The notes beneath the pieces are model-generated. The model ran no database searches. It worked only from the letters and a program-made list of their open reading frames with translations, and had not been told where the DNA came from. Below, in pieces: positions 36,362 through 45,632 of a stretch of DNA of 64,000 nt. The translations under genes were made by a program, and so were the position numbers. The first letter of the stretch is position 1. Every line of letters starts with the position of its first letter. Origin of the DNA: CBDCME01 sp965218865 (GTDB lineage Bacteria > Pseudomonadota > Alphaproteobacteria > JAAXGF01); assembly GCA_965218865.1 (NCBI GenBank), contig CBDCME010000073.1:372001-436000 (forward strand). Reading direction: 5' to 3'.

Positions 36362-37823
36362 GGCAATGTACCGACTGATGTTGAAAAAGTGAGGTAGGCG
36401 TCATTCGCCTGGAACCGTTAGGCTCTGGGTGTTGAATCCATCAAGGAGAACGACGCCATGACCAAGACTACACGGAACAGCCGCCTTTCGAAACTGTTGG
36501 AGATCCCGCTTCCGCTGTTGCCGCCGGCCTTGCCGGAGGCTTTTGATGATCTGCGCATGAGCGTGGATCGCTTTTGCCTGTTGGCCGGGGTGGAGACCCT
36601 GGGCGAGATGCTGGACGAGGATAGCGAGGTGCTCTGCGGAGCGCGCCACGCCCGCACGGCCGAGCGGCAGGGCCATCGCTGGGGGACAACCCAGAGCGAG
36701 ATTGCCTATCACGGGGGCAAGGTGAAGCTGACGCGCCCGCGGGTGCGCGATCTTGCGGGCAAGGAGATGAGCTTGCCGAGCTGGGAGTTGCTCTCGGACC
36801 CGGCGCTTTTGCAGTCCTGGGCGATGAACATCATGCTGCTTACGGTTTCGACCCGCAAGTACGCGCGCGCCGTGCGCCTGCCCGGCGAGGCCAGCGGCGA
36901 CTTGCCGGCACGCGCGGGCGATGCGACCTCGAAGTCCGCGGTCTCGCGGCGCTTCGTGGCCATGACGCGCAAGAAGCTGAAGGCCTTCCTGGCCAGCGAC
37001 CTTTCGGATCTCGATCTCCTGGTCATCCAGATCGACGGGCTGCACGTCGGCGATCACGTGTTGCTGGCAGCTATTGGCATCGACGGCGCGGGCGAGAAGC
37101 ATGTTCTAGGCCTGGCCGAAGGTGCCACGGAGAATGCCGCCACGGTGCAGGCGCTGCTCGACAACCTGACCGCCCGCGGCCTCGACCCGGAAGTGCCCCG
37201 GCTCTTCATCGTCGACGGCGCCAAGGCGCTCTCCAAGGCGATCAAGCGGACCTTCAGGCCGGTGGCCGCCCTCCAGCGCTGCCAGGTCCACAAGGGCCGC
37301 AACATCATCGAGCGCCTCGACGAAAGCCTTCATGCCGGCGTCAAGAAGGCGCTCAGGCAAGCCTGGGACCAAGACGATGCCGAGAAAGCCGAACGCCTCA
37401 TGAATAACCTGGCGCGCCGCCTGGAGACCGAGGCCCCCGGCGTTTCGGCTTCCATCCTGGAGGGCCTGGATGAGATCCTCACCGTGATCCGCTTGGGCCT
37501 GCCGCCCAAGCTCAGGCGCTCCTTGGCCTGCACCAACGCCATCGAGAATGCCTTGGGAACGGTCAGGATGGTGCAGCACAATGTCAAGCGCTGGCGCAAC
37601 GCCGAGATGGCCTTGCGATGGACCGCCGCCGGCCTCCTGGAAGCCCAAAAGACCTCCGTCGCCTCAAGGCCTACCGGCAACTCCCCATCCTCAGAGCTGC
37701 CCTCGAGGATCACGTGAAAAAGGCAAAAGCGAAAAGCGCCATTGAAACCATCAAAGAGGCCGCCTAGCCTCGAAGCCCAACCATGCCTGCCTCGCCTTTT
37801 TCAACAGAGCATGGGACATCGCC
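36362..37823 (+). mobile_element. IS256-family element, copy 4 (only plus-strand copy)
   Basis: 1462 bp. The left end GGCAATGTACCGACTGATG differs from other copies at two bases. The flanking 8-mers (GGTTCGAG left, CCGATATC right) do not match. It joins the tape-measure gene to the middle of the TipJ gene, which lie in that order and orientation in related phages but are not adjacent. Confidence 0.92.
36458..37717 (+). CDS. IS256-family transposase, copy 4
   Basis: 419 residues, same DDE signatures and C-terminal frame change. The in-frame alternative tail can be read here directly to GCCGCCTAG at 37760-37768. Variants: RLSK, FRP (as copy 1) and LMNN (as copy 5). Confidence 0.93.
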   Translation: MTKTTRNSRLSKLLEIPLPLLPPALPEAFDDLRMSVDRFCLLAGVETLGEMLDEDSEVLCGARHARTAERQGHRWGTTQSEIAYHGGKVKLTRPRVRDLAGKEMSLPSWELLSDPALLQSWAMNIMLLTVSTRKYARAVRLPGEASGDLPARAGDATSKSAVSRRFVAMTRKKLKAFLASDLSDLDLLVIQIDGLHVGDHVLLAAIGIDGAGEKHVLGLAEGATENAATVQALLDNLTARGLDPEVPRLFIVDGAKALSKAIKRTFRPVAALQRCQVHKGRNIIERLDESLHAGVKKALRQAWDQDDAEKAERLMNNLARRLETEAPGVSASILEGLDEILTVIRLGLPPKLRRSLACTNAIENALGTVRMVQHNVKRWRNAEMALRWTAAGLLEAQKTSVASRPTGNSPSSELPSRIT

Positions 37824-40694
37824 CCGATATCAACGGCGCGCTTGCCCTGTTCCCCGGCAACGTCGATACCACCCCCGGCGCCGCCCTCGACGACACCGCC
37901 TGGGTCGAGCGGACCACGGCGGCCGGAACCACGCGCATCGGCATCGACATCGCCGGCCAGTTGTTCCGGGTCTCCGGCGAGAGCGGCGGCATCATCCGCC
38001 ACGCCGTCACCGTCGCGATCGAATACTGGCCCGAGGACGACCCCGCGGCCAAGCGCTCCTACCGGGTCACCCTCGCCAACGGCGACACCCGGCCCTACCG
38101 CCGTACCCTGTCCTATGCCCTCCCATCCCCGGGGGTGCACACCGTGCGCGTACGCCGCACCTCCGCCCCCTCCGATTCCGACCTCGTCCACGACGATCTC
38201 GCTTGGACGGCGCTGCGCTCCTACCAGACCGACAAGGCCGATTACCGGGGCCAGACCCGCCTGGCCCTCAAGATCCGCGCCTCCGGCCAGCTCTCCGGAC
38301 GCCTCGACCGCCTGTCGGCCACCGCGAGCCAGAAAATCCCCGTCTGGGACGGCACGAAATGGACCGAACCCCGGGCCTCGTCCAATCCCGCCTGGCTGTT
38401 CCGCTGGTACGCCAAGGGAGTATACATCGGGGAACGCCTCGCCGCCGGCGCCGGCCTGGCGGATGCCCGTATCGACGACGCGGCCATCAAGGCCTGGGGC
38501 GCCTGGTGCGACGCCCAAGAGCTGTCCTGCGATTACGTCATCGCCGGGACCGCCTCCGACGCCGAGGTGCTGACGCTCATCGCCCAGTGCGGCCGAGCCA
38601 GCCCCTCGTGGGGCGCCGGCAAGCTCGGCACCGTGTGGGACACCGCCAACAGGCCCGCCACCGCGCTGGTGACCCCCGGAAACATCGCCGCCGGTTCCTT
38701 CGAGGCCGTATACGCCTCCGCCCAGACCGCCGACGAGATCGTCTGCCGCTACATCGACCCCGACCTCGACTGGCAGTGGAACAGCGTCCGCCGTGCCGTG
38801 CCCGGCGTCGCCGCGCCATCGAAGAGCGCCACCCTGACCCTGCAAGGGGTGACCTCCCGGGAGCAGGCGGCGATGGAGTGCAACCTCCAGGCCGCCCGCC
38901 AGGCCTATCACCGGCGGCGGCTCAAATGGGAGATGGCCGCCGAGGGCCTCGCCATCGCCCGCGGCGACGTGGTCCACATCTCCCATTCCCTGATCGGCGG
39001 CGGCAGCGCGGGACGCTGCCTCGGCGGCCAGCCCGGACGGGTCCGCCTCGACCGCGAGGTTTCCCTCTCCGGCGGCGAGGACCACATGCTGTTCCGCCTG
39101 CCGGACGGCGCCTTGCACGCCACCACCGTCTCCCACCCGTACGGCGCCGGCACTTCCGGCAATACCGATACCGTGGTCCTCGCCGAGCCCCTCCCCGAGG
39201 CCCCCGGCGATTCGAATCCCCTCGACCTCCTGTAGCGTTTCTACCGCGCCGGCGGCGCCCCCGCCCGGGCTAGGGTCGCCGGCCTCGAACCCACCGCCTC
39301 GGGAGGCGTCCGCGTCGAGGCCATCGACGAGGTCGACGCCTATCACGCCGCCGCCACCTCCGATCTCTCCGTGCCCCTGCCTTCCCCCGCCCGGCGCACC
39401 CCCAGGGTGCTCCACATCACCGTCTCCGAAACCCTGATCCGCGCCGGCTCAGGCTTCGCCGTCGACATCGCCGTCTCGCTGACCGTCGCCGGGGACTGGC
39501 GCGGCGGCACCATACGCGCCGGGATCGACAGCGGCCCCATGGACACCGTGGCGGAGATGACCAGCGGCGCCACCAGGGCATCGTGGCATGTTCCGCCCCA
39601 AGGCGCCCTGACCATCTCCGCCCGCCCCGGCACCGGGGCCGCGCCCACCGGCGTTCCCCTCACCATCACATATGCCATCCAGGGCAAGACGCGCCCCCCG
39701 GAACGCCCCGTAACTTCCTCGTCGACGTCCTCGGCGACGGTACCCGGCGCCTGCGCTGGACCCCGCCCCCCGATGCCGACCTCGCCGGGGTGGTCATCCG
39801 TTACGCCGAGGCTACGGTGGGCGGAACCGCGCCCTCCTGGGACCGGATGACCCCCATGCACGGCGGCGTCCTGACCGCCTCGCCCTGGGAGACCAACGAA
39901 CCCCGCCGCGGCCGCTGGAACTTCACCATACGCGCCATCGACACCTCCGGAAACCTCTCCCCGGCAACCCACATCATCGCCGAGCTCCCCGATCCCCGCC
40001 TCGGCGACGCCATCCTCTGGGACTGCCCCTCCGCCCAGGGATGGCCCGGCACCGCCACCAACGCCATCCGCTCCAACGACGGCCTCGACGCCCTCGAGAG
40101 TGGCAGAACCCATACCTGGGACGATATGACAACCTGGGACGCCTGGACCTCCTGGGCCCTCGGGGATGGCGACGACGGCGCCCATGGGATGACCTATACC
40201 ACCGATGCCGTCGACCTCGGCGCCGAGGTGCCCTTCTCCATCGCCTGGGAGGGCGAGACCTCGGGCGAGGTCACCTTCCACAGTACCGCACCGCCGATAC
40301 CGCCGGGGGCCTCGCCACCGCGGCTTGGACCGATCACGCGGCCGGAGACCTGATCACCGCCCGCCATCTCCAGCTCCGCTGGCGGCTCGCCGGAGACGGC
40401 ACCGCCGTGCTCCGCCTCGATTACCTCTGTTACAGCCTGCTCGCCCCCGCCGCCGTCCAGAGGTTCCTCGACGCCGACACTGCGAACTGGGAAGGCTCGG
40501 CCGCCGCCGGCCGCACCGTGCCCACCACCCTGGCCCGCGTCACCGACGTCGACGTCACCCTGCAATCGGTCGGACCCGGATGGTCATGGACCCTCGACAA
40601 CAAGAACAACCCCACCCGCATCAAGATATTCGATGGAGACGGCAATCCCGCCGACGCCACGATCGACGCCGTGATCCGCGGCGTGCGCGCCTGA
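37824..40694 (+). pseudogene. TipJ-like phage tail tip (host specificity) protein, truncated and broken
   Basis: The frame enters from IS256 copy 4 and encodes a gpJ/TipJ-type tail tip protein (MLFRLPDGALHATTV, EQAAMECNLQAARQAYHRRRLKWEM, RGDVVHISHSLIGGG, then fibronectin-like and C-terminal jelly-roll regions). Lesions: the N-terminus is missing; an in-frame TAG at 39233-39235 is followed by an open frame; a shift occurs near 39700, where a run of six C would need seven; and another occurs near 40278, not at a homopolymer. The C-terminus ends at 40694, 17 bp before the next gene. The protein would contact the host surface; here it is non-functional or mis-sequenced. Confidence 0.8.
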
Positions 40695-40711
40695 GACAAG
40701 GAGACAGCCCC

Positions 40712-41527
40712 ATGGCATGGCCCACCGACGACCTCTCGGGCGAACACGCCGACGCTGGAAGCGACAGCCCGGCCCTGTTCCGGCCCATGATGAAAAAGAT
40801 CGTCGATTACCTCAAGACGATCATCGGCGCCCGCGGCCAGGCCGACGGCGTCTGCGACCTCGACACTAACGGCAAGGTCCCCGGCTGGCGCACCGGCAGG
40901 GGCGAGGCCAACGGCGCCGCCCCCCTCGACGCCAACGCCAAGGTGGCCTCCAGCCACCTACCGGATGCCACCGATACTGGGACCGGGGCCGTCCGCCTGG
41001 CCACCTCCGCCGAGGTGGAAGGCACGGGCGGCAGCGGCGCCGTCACCGCCGGCTGGCTCAACCAGCGCACCGCCACCACCGCCCGCGCCGGCCTCGCCAG
41101 GTTCGCCACCGCCGAGGAGGCCCGGGCCCAGGAACGCGACGACCTCGCCGTCTCCCCCGCCGGCCTCCAGACCGCCGGCGGCGGCAGGCTCTTCACCTCG
41201 ACGGATGGCATCGAACTCGCCAACGGCGACACCGACATCGACCTGCTCGCCGGCCTGAGCGGATACGCCGCGGTCTGGCTGGTGTTGAGCATCGCCCCGG
41301 TGGGCCCGCGTTTGGTGCGCGACCTCGATTCCTCGGTCACGATTTATTCCAAGAATTTCACGAGCACGCACAGGGACCGCAGCGGCCGCACAACAACCCG
41401 CGTCCTCGGCACCACCACGATTTCGGTGATCAAGGCCGACGAACGGCGCCTGCGCTTCACCTTGAGCAAGTATTCCGGCGATGGCACCACCTTCAAGGTG
41501 TACGAAATCCTGGGGATCGGGATTTGA
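40712..41527 (+). CDS. Phage tail fibre-like protein
   Basis: The 271-residue protein starts at ATG 40712 behind AAGGAG. The N-terminus (PALFRPMMKKIVDYLKTII) is a short helical anchor. Next come collagen-free repeats of the kind seen in tail fibres (TGTGAVRLATSAEVEG, TARAGLARFATAEEARA), and a C-terminal beta-rich domain (TSTDGIELANGDTDIDLLAGLSGY, LSIAPVGPRL, FTLSKYSGDGTTFKVYEI). It follows the TipJ gene as in related phages. Receptor unknown. Confidence 0.7.
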   Translation: MAWPTDDLSGEHADAGSDSPALFRPMMKKIVDYLKTIIGARGQADGVCDLDTNGKVPGWRTGRGEANGAAPLDANAKVASSHLPDATDTGTGAVRLATSAEVEGTGGSGAVTAGWLNQRTATTARAGLARFATAEEARAQERDDLAVSPAGLQTAGGGRLFTSTDGIELANGDTDIDLLAGLSGYAAVWLVLSIAPVGPRLVRDLDSSVTIYSKNFTSTHRDRSGRTTTRVLGTTTISVIKADERRLRFTLSKYSGDGTTFKVYEILGIGI

Positions 41528-41766
41528 GGGTCGTACCTAGGCAGGGGAACGTCGCGTGTTGCGCCGGGATACGACGTTTCTGCTTGGCGGAACATCGTTT
41601 CGGACGGCAAAACGGTAGCGGTGCACTTGGCAAAAGAAGATCCCCCGGTCATCATAGAGAATGGATTGGAGACGCTGGTTCCGAGTACCGTGGATTGCTC
41701 TAGCTGGGATCTCGATGTCGGTGGGGCTCTTGGTCGATTTTCAAGAGGCCGCATCCAAAATGAGTG
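41528..41766 (+). pseudogene. Phage ORF fragment after the tail fibre gene
   Basis: After the tail-fibre TGA the same frame stays open for 79 codons (APGYDVSAWRNIVSDGKTVAV, KEDPPVIIENGLETLVPS) to TGA 41764-41766, without an obvious ATG. It looks like a short tail-associated phage protein that lost its start. It overlaps the next gene in another frame. Confidence 0.4.
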
Positions 41767-42176
41767 ATGCCGTCCCTTTTATCAGTGGGTTTTTGCCGAC
41801 CATCGCCATTGGCGGGGCAGCAATCTGTATCTTCTGGCTCCTGGCTATTGTTGCGCAGTGGGCTTGGCGGATGTGGCCGTCACGTAGGTTTGGCGCTTGT
41901 TCACTGGAAATCCAAGATTGTCTCAGTCTCGTCACGGCGGCTATGGAAGGACGCTACATGGCTCCCCCAAAATGTACCCCTCTCATCTACCAACGAATCA
42001 CCAAACTTTCGAGAACGACATTGCAAAAATTTGGAATTAATTTTCCGGTAATTGCTACAGATAACGAAAAATATGTAGAGACTTGGTTCAACTACCTTGT
42101 GAAATTGGACGCTTGCGCAGAGTGCTGCGATTTGCGTGGTGCTCGCAGCATTCCTACTGGCCAACAAAAACATTAG
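41661..42176 (+). CDS. Phage-associated membrane protein, unknown function
   Basis: 171 residues. Two hydrophobic segments (residues about 10-28 and 48-70) are separated by an amphipathic stretch; the C-terminal 90 residues are soluble (RITKLSRTTLQKFGINFP). Small two-helix proteins at this place in tail clusters are common and uncharacterised. An alternative frame from about 42150 would give a C-terminus reaching 42207, so the end may be affected by an indel. Confidence 0.5.
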   Translation: MDWRRWFRVPWIALAGISMSVGLLVDFQEAASKMSDAVPFISGFLPTIAIGGAAICIFWLLAIVAQWAWRMWPSRRFGACSLEIQDCLSLVTAAMEGRYMAPPKCTPLIYQRITKLSRTTLQKFGINFPVIATDNEKYVETWFNYLVKLDACAECCDLRGARSIPTGQQKH

Positions 42177-42206
42177 AACTTGCAACCGCTGGAAAATTAA
42201 GGCGTG

Positions 42207-42569
42207 AGCGTTGCTCCGAGGCGCAAAAACGTTGCCGGGGAAGACCACTCCGTTACAAATGGTGCCAACAAGCATGTTCTCCGTCGGCACGGATTGGTGG
42301 CGGATCAGAACTGATACAACGTCATATGCCACGGCGAAAACGGCACCGAATACACCCTCCCGGGAACGGCCCGGATTTTCCAGGCCATTTTTCCAAGGCA
42401 TTCTTAATTATTTCTGTCGCGCTACAGCAGGCTTCCATGGCGCCATTCATCACGGCGTAAACGGGCCTGGAAATGCGGTTGAAACGGGAGATGCTTTCGA
42501 GAACGATTTAAATTATTCTTTCGTCAGGGATTCATGTCATAGAACCTAACAAGGGAGGGGTGCCATCTC
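42207..42569. other. Non-coding stretch with a mobile-element end
   Basis: No gene supported. At about 42330-42427 it resembles 46480-46590 plus 48086-48107 (GGATTTTCCA, TTATTTCTGTCGCGCTACAG), suggesting an element end that occurs twice around the split MBL gene. Confidence 0.4.
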
Positions 42570-42696
42570 ATGCGTACATTTCTTAGGAGAATGATGATTG
42601 TCTCGGCGCTCACGGCCATTCCCACGGCCTTGAATGCCCAAGAAAGCTTAACGATCAAGGTCTTCAATCCCGGAGAAGCAAGCCTGTTTCCGGTGT
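42570..42696 (+). pseudogene. Periplasmic MBL-fold hydrolase, 5' part (split by transposon)
   Basis: ATG 42570 follows GGGAGGGG. The product begins with a signal peptide (MRTFLRRMMIVSALTAIP to NAQ), then SLTIKVFNPGEASLFPV. The coding sequence is interrupted after 42 codons by the transposon at 42697 and resumes at 45633. Removing the transposon and one 8-bp duplicate restores the reading frame exactly (FPV joined to SSILVTGPE). Confidence 0.85.
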
Positions 42697-42747
42697 GGGA
42701 TTTATCCGCTTGACTTTCCCCCATTAACTTTCTAGCATCCCTTCCCA

Positions 42748-42852
42748 TCGCCAAACCCTTCGACGCCTGGCCCATGCCGGGTCGCCCGTGCTTGCGCGGG
42801 AATCCTCAAAGCGTTGAAGGTTGTTTGGCGACCGGCCCGGCACCCGCCGGGC
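42748..42852 (+). ncRNA. Structured element, copy A (putative RNA or folded DNA motif)
   Basis: An outer 9-bp helix, TCGCCAAAC (42748-42756) with GTTTGGCGA (42823-42831), encloses a 10-bp helix CCTTCGACGC (42757-42766) with GCGTTGAAGG (42811-42820). Within it is a hairpin CCCGTG-CTTG-CGCGGG (42785-42800), and directly 3' a hairpin GCCCGGC-ACCC-GCCGGGC (42835-42852). The same layout recurs at 52751-52862 with a completely different but still complementary second helix. It ends 26 bases before the passenger start codon. Confidence 0.65.
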
Positions 42853-42878
42853 TGGCACCCGAGCGATTCGGAGAAGAC

Positions 42879-44309
42879 ATGAAAGCCAGACATTTTGCTG
42901 CGGCGGTTGCCGCTGCGTTATTACCGATTCTTGCATCTTGCGGGGGAGGCGGAGGAAATAGCCAAGCCGCCCTGAATGAGCCGGCATCGATATCGTTTCC
43001 GAGGCAAGAGAATTTGCCTTATCAGATTAGCGGTTTGCCTACGCCAACCCCTGGAACCGTCAAGCAACTGCCGGTGTACCATGATGGTAAAAACATCTTC
43101 GCCGGCGTCGACCAGGGACTGGAGCATATCGGCGGTTTGTCCGTTGCCGCCACATGGGGCGCAACCAGCATCCGGCACGGGCGATTGAACGATGGCGCTG
43201 GTAGAGAAACGCTGGCCGCCTATCTCTCCGAGGCCGCGATGCCGTTAGAGAAATATACCCCAAGCCCAACGGTGAGGGTCATAGGGGGCGCATCTCCGTC
43301 CGACGTGAGACGCGTTACCGCCGCTGTGGGATTGGTCAACGCCGCGTTGCCGGCTTCGGCGCGGGTGAGCATGGGCTTGCCGCTGGCTGACTTCTCCCTT
43401 CTCGATACAGTGAATTCCGAAGGGAGGCGGTTCGTCTCCGGGGAGGAATTGGGCGGAACTATTCACATCGAATTCCTTCCATGCTCGGCTTACTACAATT
43501 GCGGAACGTCGGGCGGAACGGCCTGGAACCACCCGTCCGGCGACGGGAGCATAGACAACTCGTACATACAGATGAACCGGGGGGCGCCGGCCCTCGGAGA
43601 TGAGCGGAACGCGATTACCCTGCTGGCCCACGAGATGCTTCACGCGCTTGGTTTAGGGCATGTGTCCGCCCAATTCGACACCATCCTCGAAGCGACGAAT
43701 GCCATTTATCATACCTCTCAGAACGACCAGCAACCCACATCGATTCTGTATCCCGTGGACCGGGAGGCCCTAAGGGCCTTGTATGGCCGATTGGAGATCG
43801 GTGACGGACCTACGGACTTCGGGCCATGGAATAGCACATCAACGCATGTCGTCGGCGTGGGCGAAGATGCGGCGTTCGGCGTCGCCTTCCGCAACGGATA
43901 CGCCGAGCCGTGGGCCTATGGGATTCAGCCTGGAATGGACCTGGCGGACAATCCCGAGTTGTCAGGCACGGCCACATGGACCGGCACCCTGCTAGGCTTC
44001 ACGCCCAATGTCGAGGCCGTTGCCGGTGATGCACAGTTGGGCGTCAATCTCGGAACCATGAAGGGCGCGGCAGACTTCACCGCCCTTGAAAGCTGGCAGT
44101 CCGGCATGGCCCCCGGCGAAGCCGGGAGCGGCGTGCAATGGGGCGACGGGGACTTGGGCTACGCCGTTGACGTGCGCGGAAACACCTTCGTCAACACCGG
44201 CGGAGATGACGGCGTGCTGACCGGCATCTTCACCGGCGCATCCCATGAAGGCATGGCCGGGACGCTTGAGCGAGACGATCTGACGGCGGCCTTCGGAGGC
44301 AGCCGCTAG
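42879..44309 (+). CDS. Passenger: lipoprotein metzincin-type metalloprotease with C-terminal TbpB-like barrel
   Basis: Start ATG 42879 follows GGAG; an upstream in-frame ATG would include the structured element. The 476-residue product has a lipoprotein signal (hydrophobic, ending LASC with the modified Cys) and a Gly run. Then comes a zinc-protease domain with the extended motif HEMLHALGLGH at residues 251-261, where three His and one Glu are the metal ligands and base of metzincins. The Met-turn is not obvious. The last 130 residues (GVQWGDGDLGYAVDVRGN, HEGMAGTLERDDLTAAFGGSR) resemble the beta-barrel lobe of transferrin-binding-protein-like surface lipoproteins. Surface location is inference. 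Gene and terminator are intact, and the function for the transposon is unknown. Confidence 0.75.
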   Translation: MKARHFAAAVAAALLPILASCGGGGGNSQAALNEPASISFPRQENLPYQISGLPTPTPGTVKQLPVYHDGKNIFAGVDQGLEHIGGLSVAATWGATSIRHGRLNDGAGRETLAAYLSEAAMPLEKYTPSPTVRVIGGASPSDVRRVTAAVGLVNAALPASARVSMGLPLADFSLLDTVNSEGRRFVSGEELGGTIHIEFLPCSAYYNCGTSGGTAWNHPSGDGSIDNSYIQMNRGAPALGDERNAITLLAHEMLHALGLGHVSAQFDTILEATNAIYHTSQNDQQPTSILYPVDREALRALYGRLEIGDGPTDFGPWNSTSTHVVGVGEDAAFGVAFRNGYAEPWAYGIQPGMDLADNPELSGTATWTGTLLGFTPNVEAVAGDAQLGVNLGTMKGAADFTALESWQSGMAPGEAGSGVQWGDGDLGYAVDVRGNTFVNTGGDDGVLTGIFTGASHEGMAGTLERDDLTAAFGGSR

Positions 44310-44316
44310 AGCTTAT

Positions 44317-44376
44317 GGCGGGAGCATGGCATGAAGCGCGCCTCCCCGGGCGTCCATGCTCCCGCCGCCAATTTTT
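44317..44376 (+). terminator. Strong terminator after the transposon A passenger gene
   Basis: A perfect 13-bp stem (GGCGGGAGCATGG 44317-44329 with CCATGCTCCCGCC 44354-44366) is followed by GCCAATTTTT. A second 11-bp hairpin, TTTCGGGGCGG (44374-44384) with CCGCCCCGAAA (44401-44411), overlaps its T-tract. Confidence 0.85.
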
Positions 44377-44554
44377 CGGGGCGGAACTGCGCTTGCAATC
44401 CCGCCCCGAAAGTTATATGCGTCCGATTTCTAGTCTTTTGCGTGGACGGATGGTAATCGCCCCCTTTCGGTGGGGGCGCCATGCTTGACGGAAAAATGGG
44501 AAGGGTTTAGGTCTTGCCTGTCCGCGTGTCCCGTCAAGCACAACGCGGTTGAAA

Positions 44555-44595
44555 GAGCCCCGGTTAGAACTACAATTCTGCCGGGGCTCGCTTTT
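44555..44595 (+). terminator. Hairpin between convergent passenger and transposase genes
   Basis: GAGCCCCGG (44555-44563) pairs with CCGGGGCTC (44581-44589), followed by GCTTTTA. Two further hairpins lie between 44458 and 44540 (CGCCCCC/GGGGGCG and GCTTGACGG/CCGTCAAGC), so the 300-bp gap is full of secondary structure, as expected between convergent genes. Confidence 0.65.
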
Positions 44596-44618
44596 ATAAA
44601 GCTAATCCTCTTTGGTGT

Positions 44619-45566
44619 CTATGACCGCGCCGCGCTCGAAAGCCCGTTATCGGCAATCAACGCCTTGTAGGTCAGCCTTTTCCCAATCCCACCGGCCAGC
44701 ATGGATGCGATCCGGTCCATCGTGTGCCGCTCGCAAGAGCCCTGATTGAGCCGGAAGGCGAATTCATCGACGTAACGGGGCAAGTGCTTGGGGCTGACGT
44801 GGTGATAGACGCCCTTCAAGCCGCGTTTCAGCACGGCCCACACGCTTTCAATGCCGTTGGTGTGAACGTCTCCGCGCACGAATTCCTCGGCGCTGTGGTT
44901 GACGGTTTCGTGCTTGTAGAGCGTGTCGCCCAGCCCGGAATACGACTTGTGATCGTCGGTGTGAAGCGTGGAACCCACTTGTACGTTCTCGTGAATGGGA
45001 GTTTGGACTCCCTCCTTACTGGTTTCTTCGATGGCCATGGCTACCGTGTTTCCGCCGCGCTGGCGCATCCCGAGCACCGGAGTTTTGCCACTGGGGCCGC
45101 CGCCGGGGTGAGACTTCTTGTTCTCGTGCTTGTTGCGTTCCTTGCCGCCAACATAGGTTTCGTCAATCTCGACGATGCCGGAAAGTGGCCCACCGGTGTC
45201 CTTGCAAGCCTCGCGCAGGCGTTGGAGCATGAACCATGCGGAAGGCTGCCGGATGCCTAGTTCCTTCGACAATTGCACAGACGATATGCCCTTCCGCGCA
45301 GTGACCAGCAGGTATTTCCCGTAAATCCACTTGTGAAGGGGTATATGCGAGCGCTCCATGACGGTCTTGGTGCGCACGGTGAACACTTCCATGCAAGCGT
45401 TGCAGCGGTAGTAGCCGCCCTTCCGGGTGCCGATACGCTTGCGCTCACAGCAATGCGGGCATTCGATGCCGTCCGGCCAACGTTGTTGCTCCATGTAGGC
45501 CCGGGCAGTATCTTGATCGGGAAACCGCTCGAACAATTGAATGAGGCTGATTGTGGATTTGCTCAT
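44619..45566 (-). CDS. IS1595-family transposase of transposon A
   Basis: 315 residues. N-terminal zinc ribbon (CPHCCERKR, YYRCNACMEVF), then the DDE core EIDETYVGGKERNKH, LHTDDHKSY and HTNGIESVWAVLKRG. The C-terminal region (HLPRYVDEFAFRLNQG, IGKRLTYKALI) matches the transposase of transposon B at many positions. Intact. Confidence 0.93.
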   Translation of the reverse strand: MSKSTISLIQLFERFPDQDTARAYMEQQRWPDGIECPHCCERKRIGTRKGGYYRCNACMEVFTVRTKTVMERSHIPLHKWIYGKYLLVTARKGISSVQLSKELGIRQPSAWFMLQRLREACKDTGGPLSGIVEIDETYVGGKERNKHENKKSHPGGGPSGKTPVLGMRQRGGNTVAMAIEETSKEGVQTPIHENVQVGSTLHTDDHKSYSGLGDTLYKHETVNHSAEEFVRGDVHTNGIESVWAVLKRGLKGVYHHVSPKHLPRYVDEFAFRLNQGSCERHTMDRIASMLAGGIGKRLTYKALIADNGLSSAARS

Positions 45567-45632
45567 GACTCGCTCCTTACGTTGGGGCCAAGTCTAAACG
45601 ACGCACGTTGGAAAGTCAAGCGGATAAATCCC

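Larger units (their letters stand above)
42697..45632. mobile_element. Cargo-carrying IS1595-family transposon A
   Basis: 2936 bp, bounded by perfect 23-bp inverted repeats beginning GGGATTTATCCGCTTGAC and flanked by the 8-bp duplication TCCGGTGT (42689-42696 and 45633-45640). Contents in order: a structured element (42748-42852), a lipoprotein metalloprotease gene on the plus strand, strong hairpins, and the transposase on the minus strand. Most IS1595 elements carry only a transposase; passenger genes mark this as a transporter-type IS. Confidence 0.92.

Noticed and set aside
35074..39235. General amber recoding (TAG as a sense codon) of the phage genes
   Set aside because: Only one TAG per gene is seen, and intact neighbours such as ssb and the helicase contain none, so a fully recoded genetic code is not supported; kept only as a readthrough or artefact question.
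37751..39415. Minus-strand ORF of 554 codons opposite the TipJ gene
   Set aside because: Gly-rich low-complexity product with no motif; the plus strand reads as a recognisable tail tip protein.
44310..44618. Multi-hairpin gap in transposon A as a separate ncRNA
   Set aside because: The hairpins lie between convergent genes, two are followed by T-tracts, and none recurs in transposon B; bidirectional terminators explain them.
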